Counted from the first letter of the stretch, positions 53,101 through 63,488 are shown. The stretch is DNA of 64,000 bases from Anatilimnocola aggregata (GCF_007747655.1 NZ_CP036274.1:6076001-6140000); one strand, 5' to 3'. Numbers and translations are program-made. The notes: generated by a model not told the origin, from the letters alone.

Positions 53101-54567
53101 TTAGTTCACGCGCACGACGGCTGGCGGCTGCCAGGTACCTTCGCCCGCAGGAAGAATGGACGGCGTTTCGGTCTTCGGCCAATAGAGTCGCATCACCAGA
53201 TAGATGGGACCATCGGGTGCGGGGAGCCAGTTGCTTTCTTTGCCTTCGCCCGGGCTTTCTTTTTGAATGTAGAGCGTGAGTGAGCCGTCTTCGTTCTTTT
53301 TCATACTCGGCAGCATCGGGGCGTTAATCAGGTAGCGATTGATCGGATTCTTAATCAGCAGTTGGCTCTTGCCGTCGTACATCGTCACCGACCAGAAAGA
53401 ATTGACCGGCGGCAATTGGCCGGCCGGGAATGTGATCGTGTACTGGTGCTTGTTGCCATCGAGTGTTTCACCGTCGGCATCGACGCGCGTAATCGGATAG
53501 ACCGCTTCAGCAGCGTCGTTCCCATAGATGCCACCTTTCGCTGCCGCTGCCCGCATGAGCCAGTCGCTTTTGAAAAACTCCCGATTGCCAAAGAACGAAC
53601 CGATGCTCCAGCCATTTACTTTTTTGATCCCGCTAGCCAGGAACTTGTCGACCTTCTCGTCACCAGCTTTCATCCCCAGCATGACCGCAGCCTTGTGCTC
53701 CAGCGAAAGATCCTTGAGTTCGAACTTCTTGCCGGGGCCAATCCCAATCGTGGCCAGTTTTTCGCGGATTGGCTTATCTTCTGCCGATTCAGGAACAAAT
53801 TGCAGCGCGGCGTCTAGATACTCGAAAAAGTTCTGCTTGATTCCGTCGGTCGTTGCGGGCAGGAAATCGATTTTGGGAGCAGCCGGAGGTGCGGCCTGTT
53901 TTAAGAAGGACGACAACGGCTGCACTTTGTATCCAGCCTGCACTTTTTCGACGTTCGGCATGTCGTCGGGCTGAAACAACTGCGTCCGAAAAAGTGCGAG
54001 GGAGAACGGCGTGGTTGAGGTAAAGACCTCCTTGATTCCCGCCGGCTTGTCGACCTTCGCATCCGGGCCGACCACCAGGTAGTCACCAGCTTCCGGGCCC
54101 GTCGCGCGACTTCCCATATAGCCGTAGTTGTACGTATTGCCGTCGATCAACTGCACCGAATAATAGCGATCCAGCGGCACTGCCGGTACCGAAATGACCA
54201 TGGGCTCGGCCCGCAGATCGAGCCATACAACGGAGTAAGGAGTGTCGCTATTCGGCGTGACCACCGCGGTATCTTCATAGGTCGCTACGCGGTGCGTGTT
54301 ATCGAGTTGGTTGAACGGCGCTTTGAACTGGCTCCCCTTCGCATCCACCGCATATTCGTTCATCACCGCGTAGTTCATCACAATTGGCAGGCCGAAAATA
54401 AAGCCCTCTTCCGCGATGGCTTTCGTCTCTTCCAAGCCGGGAGCCGGCACGCCAGCCTGCTTATCGGCTTTGACGGCCGCAGTAATTGGGTCATCCATCT
54501 TTCCGCATCCGGTAATTAGAAGAGTGGTTCCGACTATTAGAGGAAACCAGGAACGTGGCAGGTTCAT
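53101..54567 (-). CDS. DUF1254/DUF1214 lipoprotein
   Basis: A 488-residue exported lipoprotein. The signal MNLPRSWFPLIVGTTLLITG ends in a lipobox Cys. DUF1254 (about 45-170: GFIFGLPIVMNYAVMNEYAV, PNSDTPYSVVWLDLRAEPM) and DUF1214 (about 370-470: NSFWSVTMYDGKSQLL, NRYLINAPM) appear in order. The family is common in bacteria and its reaction is unknown. The ATG at 54567 is chosen for the signal; the frame extends upstream without family sequence. Confidence 0.9.
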   Translation of the reverse strand: MNLPRSWFPLIVGTTLLITGCGKMDDPITAAVKADKQAGVPAPGLEETKAIAEEGFIFGLPIVMNYAVMNEYAVDAKGSQFKAPFNQLDNTHRVATYEDTAVVTPNSDTPYSVVWLDLRAEPMVISVPAVPLDRYYSVQLIDGNTYNYGYMGSRATGPEAGDYLVVGPDAKVDKPAGIKEVFTSTTPFSLALFRTQLFQPDDMPNVEKVQAGYKVQPLSSFLKQAAPPAAPKIDFLPATTDGIKQNFFEYLDAALQFVPESAEDKPIREKLATIGIGPGKKFELKDLSLEHKAAVMLGMKAGDEKVDKFLASGIKKVNGWSIGSFFGNREFFKSDWLMRAAAAKGGIYGNDAAEAVYPITRVDADGETLDGNKHQYTITFPAGQLPPVNSFWSVTMYDGKSQLLIKNPINRYLINAPMLPSMKKNEDGSLTLYIQKESPGEGKESNWLPAPDGPIYLVMRLYWPKTETPSILPAGEGTWQPPAVVRVN

Positions 54568-54908
54568 AAAAGCATCCTTCGGTGGCAAGTTGTTAGCCCG
54601 GCTGAATTCACATGAATTTTGGCCAACGCGGAACGTATGCGCACCCAATATAGCGAGGCCGTTTGGCATCGGCCCGTGCTTGACCGAAATTTACCCCTGG
54701 ATCACAACAACGGGCGATGATGGGTCCGACAAGGCGTTGCCGGGTGGCAGTTGCAGCACCCTAGCGGGATAACTAGATTGGAGTGGACTTCCCTTCGGAG
54801 CCAAAACTGGCTCTCCCGCCGTTTCTCGCTGCTCTCTGTTGCTGCCCACGTCTGGATCATCGCTCAAGTTATTGCGCATGGTGGATTGCTCCCGCTACGA
54901 AAGCTCTC
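54568..54908. promoter_or_regulatory. Divergent region upstream of the vWA/MoxR operon
   Basis: About 340 bases separate the DUF1254 lipoprotein from the first vWA gene. An in-frame ATG-like start at 54783 would add 42 residues that resemble no vWA protein, so the ATG at 54909 is used. No promoter motif could be assigned. Confidence 0.35.
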
Positions 54909-55982
54909 ATGTCGTTTGCCGAGTTGAATCCGAACTATCTCGCCCTGCCGGTTGCCGCGCTGGTGCTGATTCTATCGGCCGTTGCCGAAACGATGCACTC
55001 CCGCCGCAGTCGCGCGCTCGCGCGACTAGCCTTCGGACCGACCGGCGAACCGCGCGTTTGGACGCAAGCTGTGCCACTGCTGCGCGTGATCGCGGCGACA
55101 GCGCTCGCCTGGGGATTAGTCATCCTCGCCATTGCACCAAGCGAAGGAATCCAGACGACCGGCGCGGATAGCGACGAAACGGTCGCCCCCGCAGACATTC
55201 AGCGAGTGATTCTGCTGCTTGACGTTTCACCAAGCATGGCAATTTCTGACTCGGGCGAGAATCGCGACCTGCAGCGCCGCCAGCGCGTGCTGCAAGTGAT
55301 TCAAGGGATCTTCCCCCGCATTTCGCTCGGGCGGACCCGCTTCAGTATTATTGCCTTCTTCACTTCCGCGCGGCCGGTGGTTGTCGATGCCTACGATACC
55401 GCCGTCATCACCAACGTGCTCGATAACTTGCCGCTGGTCTGGGCCTTTGAGCCGGGCAAGACGAATGTGATTGAAGGGCTGCAAGCGACGGCCGACATGG
55501 CCCGCGACTGGGCCCCCAATAGCACGACGGTCTTCTTGTGCACCGACGGCGACACGCTCGACTTCAGCCGTATTCCCAAGATGCCGCGGTCGATCAATCA
55601 GTTTCAAATCTTTGCCGTCGGCGATCCCGTCGTCGGCACGTTCATCGACGGCCACGATTCTCGCCAGCAGTCCGGTGTGTTGCGCCGCCTGGCTGCCGAA
55701 TTGCGCGGATCCTATTACGACGTCAACACCCAACACGTACCAACCTCCGCGCTCGCAGAACTGGCCATCACTCCTCCCAAGCCCGCCAAGCTTGGCTTCA
55801 CTTGGAAAGATCTGGCGCTCGGCGCGATCGGCATCGGTGCGGCGCTGTTGGCATTCTTGCCGCTGTTGCTCGAATATTTGGGCTGTGCGTGGAATGCCGA
55901 GCGAGAGTTGCCCCTGATGCGCAATCGTGAAGAAGAACCGGCATTGTCCGCTGTAACGCGCGGTCGGGAGACGGTCGCATGA
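54909..55982 (+). CDS. Membrane vWA-domain protein (BatA/BatB-like)
   Basis: A 357-residue protein. Two N-terminal membrane segments (about 9-26 and 49-73), a von Willebrand A domain with MIDAS motif DVSPS in VILLLDVSPSMAISDSGE, and a C-terminal membrane segment (about 300-324) give the BatA/BatB topology. It begins the operon and overlaps the next gene by 4 bases (ATGA). vWA proteins in these clusters are thought to act with the MoxR ATPase in assembly of periplasmic or membrane complexes. Confidence 0.88.
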   Translation: MSFAELNPNYLALPVAALVLILSAVAETMHSRRSRALARLAFGPTGEPRVWTQAVPLLRVIAATALAWGLVILAIAPSEGIQTTGADSDETVAPADIQRVILLLDVSPSMAISDSGENRDLQRRQRVLQVIQGIFPRISLGRTRFSIIAFFTSARPVVVDAYDTAVITNVLDNLPLVWAFEPGKTNVIEGLQATADMARDWAPNSTTVFLCTDGDTLDFSRIPKMPRSINQFQIFAVGDPVVGTFIDGHDSRQQSGVLRRLAAELRGSYYDVNTQHVPTSALAELAITPPKPAKLGFTWKDLALGAIGIGAALLAFLPLLLEYLGCAWNAERELPLMRNREEEPALSAVTRGRETVA

Positions 55983-56740
55983 ATCGCAAATCGTTAAAAA
56001 AATGGTTCGTCCTCCTCTGGTTGCTCGTGCCCGTCGGCCTGGTTAGCTATCACTTCGGCCCCGGCCAACAAGAACTCGCCTGGCGTGAAGCGGCCGCTTA
56101 CCGGGCAGAAGCAGAAGAACACGAGAAGAAGCAGCACTGGGAACAAGCGATTGCCGCCTATGGCAAGGCCGTGAGCGCCGTTCCTTCTTTCGGCGACGAT
56201 GCTTCTGCGGCCAGCGTGGCCCGCGATCAATTGCGGCTCGCGCAGATCCGCGCAGCGTTTCAGTTGGGCAAGCTCGATGACACGCTCACCGACGCCCGGC
56301 AATTTGTCGAGCAAGTCGAAGCGACCCATGGCCCTGCATCGAAGTTGGCCTACGACGCGCGGGATTTTCTCGGCCGCGTGCATTATCAGGCCATGATTGC
56401 CCTCCGGCTGGAATCGGCCGAAGAGCAGGTCTGGAGGAAGCACTGGGAGCTGTCGCGGCAGAATTTCCGGTTTCTCGCCGAGCACAGCGCGATGGCGCGG
56501 AACGATTTGGACCGCAAGAACCTCGAAGTGGTGATCAAGTCAGCCAACTTACCCCCGCCACCGGTGCCTCCCACTAGCGGCGGAGGAGGCGGAGGTGGTG
56601 CAGCCCCACCGACCTTCACGCCGCCGACCAATGCCCCGCCCACTTCCGGCACCGCTACTGCCCCGCCAGATAATCGCCCTCGGGCGCCGACGTTGAACTC
56701 CAGCGAAGTCACTCCGCCTGAGTTTGAATTAGGATCGTAA
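55979..56740 (+). CDS. Membrane-anchored TPR-like protein (BatC/BatE position)
   Basis: A 253-residue protein. One N-terminal membrane segment (about 9-25) is followed by helical repeats that look like TPRs (EHEKKQHWEQAIAAYGKAVS, RLAQIRAAFQLGKLDDTLTD) and a proline/glycine-rich tail (about 190-253, including a run of glycines). Bat operons elsewhere have TPR proteins at this position. It overlaps the preceding gene by 4 bases and is 37 bases from the next start. Confidence 0.75.
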   Translation: MNRKSLKKWFVLLWLLVPVGLVSYHFGPGQQELAWREAAAYRAEAEEHEKKQHWEQAIAAYGKAVSAVPSFGDDASAASVARDQLRLAQIRAAFQLGKLDDTLTDARQFVEQVEATHGPASKLAYDARDFLGRVHYQAMIALRLESAEEQVWRKHWELSRQNFRFLAEHSAMARNDLDRKNLEVVIKSANLPPPPVPPTSGGGGGGGAAPPTFTPPTNAPPTSGTATAPPDNRPRAPTLNSSEVTPPEFELGS

Positions 56741-56777
56741 CGTACAAGCTCGCACTCATTCGCTGTTGGAAATTGTG

Positions 56778-59700
56778 ATGAAACGAATTCTCACTCAACT
56801 CCGTTACCCGCTGGCCATGGCGATTGTATTCGCCTTTCTGAGCGGTTCTTTGTCGTCGCTCGCGCGCGGGCAAGAGAAGGCCGACGATACGGTCGAAAAG
56901 AAAGACGACAAGACGGAAGATACGGAAGCGGTCAAAAAGGCCGAGCGGCAAAAGGCTGCGGAGGCGAAAAAGGCCGCCGATGATGCCAAGAAAGCTGCGG
57001 ACGAAGCGAAGAAAGCCGCTGATGACGCAAAGAAGGCTGCGGATGAAGCCAAACGCGAAGAAGAACGCCGCAAGACCGAAGAAGCTCGCATCGCCCGCGA
57101 AGCCAAGATGAAAGCTGATGCCGAGGAAGCTCGCATCGCGCGCGAAGCGAAAATGAAGCTGGAAGCTGAGGAAGCTGCTGCCCGGGCAGCGCTCAAGGCG
57201 CTCGCCGACCGAGGTGATGCCTGCTTGAAGGTCAAGATCTCCCGCACGCCCGATGAAGTGTTTCGCGCGGTTGCCCGGATGTCAGCCGGCGGCGATAAGA
57301 GCCTTCCCGACGATGAACGCTTTCAGCTCTACATGCATGCGGGCGAATGGGAAAAGCTGCACGACTTGATCGTCGTCTACCCTGGCGAACAGCCCGCGCG
57401 ACTGCACGGCAAGCTCGTGGGTGAACTGATGTGGGCCAATCCCAAGGCCGTCCTACTCCCGAACGATGTGCTGCGCATCGCGGATGCGTCGCCGGTCGAA
57501 CTCAACGACAAGCAGACGATCGCGTTCGGCAAGTTGCTCGCGCAAACCATTGCGAAAAACGACTCCCGCAGCGAATTGATGACGCTCCTGCGGAAGGGAA
57601 CCAAGCTGCTGGGCGGGAGTGATCCGGAAAAGCGTCACGCAGCCTCGCGCGTGTTGGCCGCCGCAGAGTTCTGGAACGAAGCCAAAGAGTTCGGCCTCAA
57701 GGAAAGCGAAATTCCCGAACTGACCGCCGGCATCAAGCCCGATGCGCCGACTAAGTTCGATCCGAACTTCGAACCCATCGTCGCCAAGCTGCATGAAGGC
57801 AATCTTTCCAAGGAAGATCGGGACGCAGCTTTCAACGATCTGCACGCGGCCCTGCTGCAAGCGACTCCGTCGGTCGTCCGCAATCGACTTGGCCAGATCC
57901 TGAAAGACTCCGCGCATCCGGAACTCGCCTGGGAAGTGGTCGCCCTGATCGGTCGCAAGACGGCACGGGGCCAGGGCGATATCGACTTCGCCATTCGCCG
58001 CTCGAATCTCGAACTGCAAGAAGCGGCAGTCATGCTGCTCGCCGAAAACAAGCTCCTCAGTTCACCTCCCGGCCCAACGTTTGCCAATTTGTATGCTCGC
58101 AATTGGCTGGCCGAAGCTCAGCAGAGCTACGGGATTTTTCCCAACTGGAAGAAAGCCACGCCGGAAGGCAAAGAAAAGTATCAGCACGTCACGATTGAAG
58201 AACTCCTCCGCGCGAAACCGGCCGGCAGTTGGCTCGCTGCAGTCGAACCCCAATTGGCTAGTTCTGTGAAACTCATGATCGGCCGGCTCACGCTGATGTC
58301 CGACAACATCGAACGGATTGTGCCGCAACTGGCTGAGATTTCGAAGCGAGATAAGACCACCGCTGCGGAACTCGGCAATGCCTACTTGATTCGGTGGGCC
58401 CAACTTCACGACCCCAGCTTCACGCCCGAGGCGATGAAGCAGTACAAACTCGATGGGCACGCCATCGTACTGACCCGGGCCGAGCAGGATCAAAGCCTGC
58501 GACAACTCGGTGCGATGCTTGCCGCACTCGATCCCGAGACCCGCAAGTTGCTCGACGAGAACATGACCGTCACCGCCTTCGATCTGTGCCATAGCAAGGC
58601 GGAGATTTACACCCGCGATCAGATCGCCCAGGTCTTTGGACCATTGGAAAATCAATCGCCGACCCTCCTGCTGTCACTGCTCGAGCGGATGCGATTCAAG
58701 CTCGGTGCTCATTGGCGAAATCTCGCCATCCAGCGCGATGCCGCGACCAAGCGCGATAACGACGACGTCTTCCAGCTGGTGAACGAAGGCTATGCCGAAG
58801 CCGAGAAGATCGCCACCGAATGGCTGGCGGCTCATCCCGACGATTGGCGAACGACCTGCACGGCCGGTTCGGTACTCGCCGAATGGGCTGAGTTCTCGTA
58901 CTTCCAGGCCGTGGCTTCCGATAACGACACCGATCGCTTTGCGACATATCTCAAACGTTCGTCCGCCGCGCTCGATCGCTTCCGCGCTGGGGCCAAAGCC
59001 TACGCAGAGTACGTGCCGAAGGCGAGCCGCACCGAGTTCACCTTGCTCCCCTATCGCTCCTGGTTCTACGGCCTTCTCGGCATCGCCAACGACAGCGACA
59101 TCAATCTGCGCAAGGGCGTGACGCACGAATCGCTGGTAGAAATCAGTCAGGCGATGAAGAGCTTGCCGAATGGCGCGGGGGGTGTTCATCTGCAGATGTT
59201 CTCGACGATGGTGGCCGATAACGTGAAGGCCAACGTCATCGCCCCGCAGATGAAGTATCGCTATCTTTCCAGCGCGGTTGAAATCACCGGGCGCAATGCC
59301 ACCGTTTATCCGGCCGAAGAGAAGGTGCAGTACTACGAATCGTTACTGCGCGAAATTCGGCTACGCTCGCGAGTCGACGGCAGTGCCAAGATTCGTCAGA
59401 ACGGCGAATTCGGCGTGTTTGTTACCCTCGTTCACACGGCTGACCTGGCGCGCGAGGCCGGCGGTTTCGGCAAGTACCTGCAAAACGAAACTCGGCGGGT
59501 CGTCTCGGGCAAGACAATCGTCGAGCAGCCTCTGTATCGCGATCGCTTCGAAGAAGCCCTGCGGCTCGCCATTGGCGATTTCTTTGAACTCAAGTCGATC
59601 GTCTTCGCCGATCCGAATGCTGGTTCTCAGCCCATGGTGCCCGATAGCGCCGAAGTGAGCGTGTCTGCACCAACGGCAGCCGATGCGAACACGCCGTCAT

Positions 59701-60665
59701 CGGACCTGAAGGACTGGCACGAGACGCCGCTCGCCTATCTGCACCTGGTGGCCAAGGATGCGACGGTCGACCGCGTACCGCCGCTGGAGATTGAACTCGA
59801 CTTCTTCGATCGCGACGGCAAAGTCGTGATTCCCCTCCCTTCCAATCCGCTGCTGATTGAGATCGCCAGCGATGCACCGGCCCGCCGCGTGGCGACCGAC
59901 ATTGCGATTACCGAGATCGTCGACGCCCGCGAACTGGCCGAACACAAGCGACTGAAGATGGACGTGATTGCCACCTCGCATGGTCTCGTGCCCGATCTGG
60001 AAGAGCTGATCGACCTGCAAGCGTACGGCTTGAAAGTGACGAACGTCGATAATCGCGAAGGTCTGCACGTCAGCGAGTTGCACAGCGGCGACGACGGGAT
60101 GTACGCCAAGTCGGAACGAAACTGGACCGTGGAGCTCGATCCTTCGCCGCTCTTGCAGGGAGCCACCAACAAGGTGGAATTCAAATTTCCGCAGCCCAAG
60201 AACGAAGCCATCGCGGTGACTTATCGCACCTACAAAGACATGGATCCCGTCGATGCGGCCGCTCAGGTCGTCCTAATGGAAGGAAAAGAAGCAGCGGCCA
60301 TTGCCGAGCCGAATTATGCTGCTTGGATCATCGGCGGTTTAGCCACGCTGGCGATTGTGGGGCTCGCAATTGCCAAGGTCTTCTGGAAGAAGACCGACGA
60401 GGCGGATGCTGGCCCGCCGGCCTTCATCGCTCCCCGAGATGCCACGCCGTTTTCGGTTATCAGCTTGCTGCATCGCATTCGAACCAGCCCCATCGCGAAA
60501 TTGTCCGACGCCCAGCGCGCCGAACTGCAACGCGAAATTGTCACGCTTGAGCAGGCTGCGTTTGCGGTCGAAACGAGCCCGCGCTCGAAGAGCGATTTGC
60601 AATCGCTGGCCGATCGCTGGATCAACGTCGCCCTGGCCGGCAAGTCGGGTGCTCAGGCTGTGTAG
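56778..60665 (+). CDS. Giant periplasmic protein with coiled-coil and C-terminal membrane anchor
   Basis: A 1295-residue protein from the ATG at 56778. A signal peptide (about 1-31) is followed by an extended coiled coil (about 45-145) containing perfect seven-residue repeats of the type KKAADDA/KKAADEA. The middle 1000 residues are helical with no motif I recognise. A single membrane segment (about 1182-1201: WIIGGLATLAIVGLAIAKVF) and a cytoplasmic tail of about 90 residues end the protein. It lies in the Bat/MoxR operon between the TPR-like gene and moxR, so it is probably the system's structural subunit or substrate. Confidence 0.8.
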   Translation: MKRILTQLRYPLAMAIVFAFLSGSLSSLARGQEKADDTVEKKDDKTEDTEAVKKAERQKAAEAKKAADDAKKAADEAKKAADDAKKAADEAKREEERRKTEEARIAREAKMKADAEEARIAREAKMKLEAEEAAARAALKALADRGDACLKVKISRTPDEVFRAVARMSAGGDKSLPDDERFQLYMHAGEWEKLHDLIVVYPGEQPARLHGKLVGELMWANPKAVLLPNDVLRIADASPVELNDKQTIAFGKLLAQTIAKNDSRSELMTLLRKGTKLLGGSDPEKRHAASRVLAAAEFWNEAKEFGLKESEIPELTAGIKPDAPTKFDPNFEPIVAKLHEGNLSKEDRDAAFNDLHAALLQATPSVVRNRLGQILKDSAHPELAWEVVALIGRKTARGQGDIDFAIRRSNLELQEAAVMLLAENKLLSSPPGPTFANLYARNWLAEAQQSYGIFPNWKKATPEGKEKYQHVTIEELLRAKPAGSWLAAVEPQLASSVKLMIGRLTLMSDNIERIVPQLAEISKRDKTTAAELGNAYLIRWAQLHDPSFTPEAMKQYKLDGHAIVLTRAEQDQSLRQLGAMLAALDPETRKLLDENMTVTAFDLCHSKAEIYTRDQIAQVFGPLENQSPTLLLSLLERMRFKLGAHWRNLAIQRDAATKRDNDDVFQLVNEGYAEAEKIATEWLAAHPDDWRTTCTAGSVLAEWAEFSYFQAVASDNDTDRFATYLKRSSAALDRFRAGAKAYAEYVPKASRTEFTLLPYRSWFYGLLGIANDSDINLRKGVTHESLVEISQAMKSLPNGAGGVHLQMFSTMVADNVKANVIAPQMKYRYLSSAVEITGRNATVYPAEEKVQYYESLLREIRLRSRVDGSAKIRQNGEFGVFVTLVHTADLAREAGGFGKYLQNETRRVVSGKTIVEQPLYRDRFEEALRLAIGDFFELKSIVFADPNAGSQPMVPDSAEVSVSAPTAADANTPSSDLKDWHETPLAYLHLVAKDATVDRVPPLEIELDFFDRDGKVVIPLPSNPLLIEIASDAPARRVATDIAITEIVDARELAEHKRLKMDVIATSHGLVPDLEELIDLQAYGLKVTNVDNREGLHVSELHSGDDGMYAKSERNWTVELDPSPLLQGATNKVEFKFPQPKNEAIAVTYRTYKDMDPVDAAAQVVLMEGKEAAAIAEPNYAAWIIGGLATLAIVGLAIAKVFWKKTDEADAGPPAFIAPRDATPFSVISLLHRIRTSPIAKLSDAQRAELQREIVTLEQAAFAVETSPRSKSDLQSLADRWINVALAGKSGAQAV

Positions 60666-60721
60666 TTTCGGCAACCCTGTTCAGAATTCCCACCGTCAAC
60701 CTTTCGCAGAAGCAGATACTC

Positions 60722-61708
60722 GTGAGCACCGCCGAACTGAATTCCATTGCCGCCAGCCAGATTGAGGAGATCCGCACACGGGTCGCCAAAGTTGTCGTCG
60801 GGCAAGACGTCGTCGTCGAACGCATCTTGATTGCCTTGCTCACCGGCGGGCACTTGCTGCTGGAAGGTGTGCCGGGACTGGCCAAGACGCTGCTCGTGAA
60901 TGCTGTCGCGCGGACCATTGGCATGAGCTTCGGCCGCGTGCAGTTCACCATCGACATGCTGCCGTCCGATGTAATTGGCTCAGAAATTCTCGATCAAGCG
61001 ACGCACCAGTTTCGCATTCACAAGGGGCCGGTCTTCACCAACCTACTCCTCGCGGACGAAATCAACCGCGCTGCTCCCAAGGTGCAAGGCTGCTTGCTGG
61101 AAGCGATGCAGGAACGCAAAGTCACGCTCGGCGGCAACACGTTTCCGCTACCTGCGCCGTTTCTGGTCATCGCCACGCAGAACCCCATCGAGCAATCGGG
61201 AACGTTCGAGTTGCCCGAAGCCCAACTCGACCGCTTCATGCTCTGCCATCGGCTGGAGTATCCCTCAGCCGATCAGGAGAAAGAAGTTTATCGTCGGCAA
61301 TTGAACATGGGTCTCGTTCGGCAGGATGGTGGCGGCGCGGTGCCACGTTCCGCGTTCGATATGATCTCTGCGAATCCGGTTTGCGGAATTCCGGAACTCG
61401 TCAACATGATGGAGCAGGTCCAGTCGATTCACGTCAGCGAGGCTTTTACCGAGCACGTCGTCCGTACCGTTCGCCGTACTCGTGAACACTCCGCCCTGGC
61501 CGTCGGCTGCAGTCCGCGTGCTGGCTTGTCGCTCGTTCAGGCATCGCGCGCTCGCGCCTTATTGCACAACCGCTCGTATGTGGTTCCGGAAGACATGATC
61601 GCCCTGGCCGAAGACGTGATTCTGCACCGCATTCGCTTGACTTACGAGAGCGTCGCCCGCGGCGTCCACGCCCGCGATGTGCTCGAAGAAATCATGCGTG
61701 AGTTGTAA
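60722..61708 (+). CDS. MoxR-family AAA+ ATPase
   Basis: A 328-residue ATPase from a GTG. Walker A GVPGLAKT (about 46-53), Walker B LLLADEINRA, sensor 1 ATQNPIEQSGTFELPEAQ and the arginine-finger region LDRFM are intact. MoxR proteins act as chaperone-type ATPases with vWA partners, which flank it here. No ATP-binding defect is seen. Confidence 0.95.
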   Translation: MSTAELNSIAASQIEEIRTRVAKVVVGQDVVVERILIALLTGGHLLLEGVPGLAKTLLVNAVARTIGMSFGRVQFTIDMLPSDVIGSEILDQATHQFRIHKGPVFTNLLLADEINRAAPKVQGCLLEAMQERKVTLGGNTFPLPAPFLVIATQNPIEQSGTFELPEAQLDRFMLCHRLEYPSADQEKEVYRRQLNMGLVRQDGGGAVPRSAFDMISANPVCGIPELVNMMEQVQSIHVSEAFTEHVVRTVRRTREHSALAVGCSPRAGLSLVQASRARALLHNRSYVVPEDMIALAEDVILHRIRLTYESVARGVHARDVLEEIMREL

Positions 61709-61764
61709 TCGTCGCGAATATGTGTTGAATCCGTTTTTCTCTCCCGCATCGCCCGCGTTGAGCT

Positions 61765-62616
61765 ATGTCTTACTTACTACCACCCATCACGAATCCGCGC
61801 AGACAGTTTGAATTCGAAATCAAACTGCTGGCCGACAGCTTGAGCTTCGGCGGCGATGCCTCGCGCTTTTTAGGGTCGGGCTTGGAGTATGCGCAGTCGC
61901 GACCCTATGAACCGGGCGATCCCGTCAAGCTGATCGATTGGCGAGTCACTGCTCGCACGGGAAAGCCGTTCGTCAAAGAGTACGAAGCAGCGCGGCAAGT
62001 TCCCATTTATCTGGCGGTCGATACTTCGGCGTCGATGTGCGTTGGCTCGGTCGAACAGAGCAAGTACTACTGGGCCGTGCGTCTCGCGGCGGGCATTGCT
62101 CTCGCGGGACTCGAGCGTCTTAGTCCCGTTGGTGTGGTCGCCGGCGGCGAGCGCGACTTGCGCGTTACACCCACGCTGTCTTCACAAAGCCTGCTGCAGT
62201 GGGCCGAACAATTGCGGCAATACGATTTTCGCGAACGAACCCTCCTCTCTTCGCGATTGCGAACGCTGGCTGCGTCGCTCAAGTCTCGCTCGATCGTCTT
62301 CGTCCTCAGCGATTTGCATGACGAAGGAGCGATCAACGTGATTGAACTGCTCGCGACCAATCACGAAGTAGTCGTGCTCTGGCTGCAAGATCCGGCTGAG
62401 GTTACCTTGCCCCGCGGTGGCATCTTCCGCGCTCGCGAAGCAGAGACCGGCAGTAAGGCCGTCCTGCATGGCTGGACCAAGCTCAGCACGAATGACCGCA
62501 TCCGCGAATCGCTCGTGCAAAGCGGCATCGAGTTCCTGCATCTGCCGATTGACAGTCCGGTTCTCCCTCGCGTTCGTTATTTTCTCAAGCATCGCAAGTC
62601 ACTCGGCCACGATTAA
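61765..62616 (+). CDS. DUF58-domain protein
   Basis: A 283-residue soluble protein. The DUF58 motif GSGLEYAQSRPYEPGDPVKL then IDWRVTARTGKPFVKEY is followed by AVDTSASM, a vWA-like MIDAS. DUF58 genes directly follow moxR in many genomes, as here, and the proteins are thought to link MoxR to its vWA partners. Spacing to moxR is 56 bases. Confidence 0.93.
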   Translation: MSYLLPPITNPRRQFEFEIKLLADSLSFGGDASRFLGSGLEYAQSRPYEPGDPVKLIDWRVTARTGKPFVKEYEAARQVPIYLAVDTSASMCVGSVEQSKYYWAVRLAAGIALAGLERLSPVGVVAGGERDLRVTPTLSSQSLLQWAEQLRQYDFRERTLLSSRLRTLAASLKSRSIVFVLSDLHDEGAINVIELLATNHEVVVLWLQDPAEVTLPRGGIFRAREAETGSKAVLHGWTKLSTNDRIRESLVQSGIEFLHLPIDSPVLPRVRYFLKHRKSLGHD

Positions 62617-62634
62617 CCCGCTGAAGCGATTCCC

Positions 62635-63486
62635 ATGACACCAACTTCATCACAGCCCCGCAGCTTGAGTGCCTTCGCGCTGCGTCTCGTGCTGTTGTCG
62701 TTGGGGCTCGGTGCCATCGCGATAGTGGTGCTCTTGGCGATCTGGTTTCGTCAGGGCCCGGCGGTGACGATCGGTGTCGAAGGGCAGCGGATCGTCGAAA
62801 TTCCCGGCCCGCAGTTGATCGCGGTGCCGTTCACGCCCGGTGATGCCCTCTCGGTAAGGATTGCGAATGTCGAGCCGGTTGAAGGCGGCTTTCGTTACGA
62901 CTTGCGCTACATGGCCTTCGGTCCGGGCGAACACGACATCGGCAAATCACTCGTCCAGCCCAACGGCCAGCGTCCGGAACCGCGGCCTGAGTTCGCGGTT
63001 TCGATGCAGGCTTTGATTCCCGAAAAGTATTCGGGCGAACTGTATGCGACACCCAATTCTGAAGTTGACCTGCATACTAATTACTCGTTCCTGATGTTCC
63101 TCGCCTGGAGTTCATGGGCGTTGCTGCTGATTCCGCTCGTTTGGTACGGCCGCGATTGGCGCCGCAGCGCTGCAGTCGCACCACCACCGCCGAGCATCAC
63201 CGAGCGTCTGCGCCTGCTGCTGCAGCAAGCGTCGCGCGCGGAGTTAAGTCCGGAGCAACAGGCCGATCTCGAACAATTGCTACTGGCTTTTTGGTCCCAG
63301 CGGTTGAATCTATCGACAAAGCGTCTGGGTGATGCCGTCGAGCAGCTCCGCTGTCATCCGCAGGCTGGGGCGCAGTGGAGCAGTGTCGAGCGCTGGTTTC
63401 ATAGCCACCAATCACCGTTCGGCGGCAAAGGAGCGAACGGCACCATCGCCAAGGATCTGCTCCGCGATCTGGAGGCGCTGAACTAA
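62635..63486 (+). CDS. Membrane protein of the MoxR operon (BatD/DUF4381-like layout)
   Basis: A 283-residue protein. A first membrane segment (about 18-40), a periplasmic beta-rich domain of about 110 residues, a second segment (about 147-169) and a cytoplasmic helical tail give a layout like BatD or DUF4381 proteins. No catalytic motif is visible. It starts 18 bases after the DUF58 gene and ends 2 bases before the next. Confidence 0.7.
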   Translation: MTPTSSQPRSLSAFALRLVLLSLGLGAIAIVVLLAIWFRQGPAVTIGVEGQRIVEIPGPQLIAVPFTPGDALSVRIANVEPVEGGFRYDLRYMAFGPGEHDIGKSLVQPNGQRPEPRPEFAVSMQALIPEKYSGELYATPNSEVDLHTNYSFLMFLAWSSWALLLIPLVWYGRDWRRSAAVAPPPPSITERLRLLLQQASRAELSPEQQADLEQLLLAFWSQRLNLSTKRLGDAVEQLRCHPQAGAQWSSVERWFHSHQSPFGGKGANGTIAKDLLRDLEALN

Positions 63487-63488
63487 CT

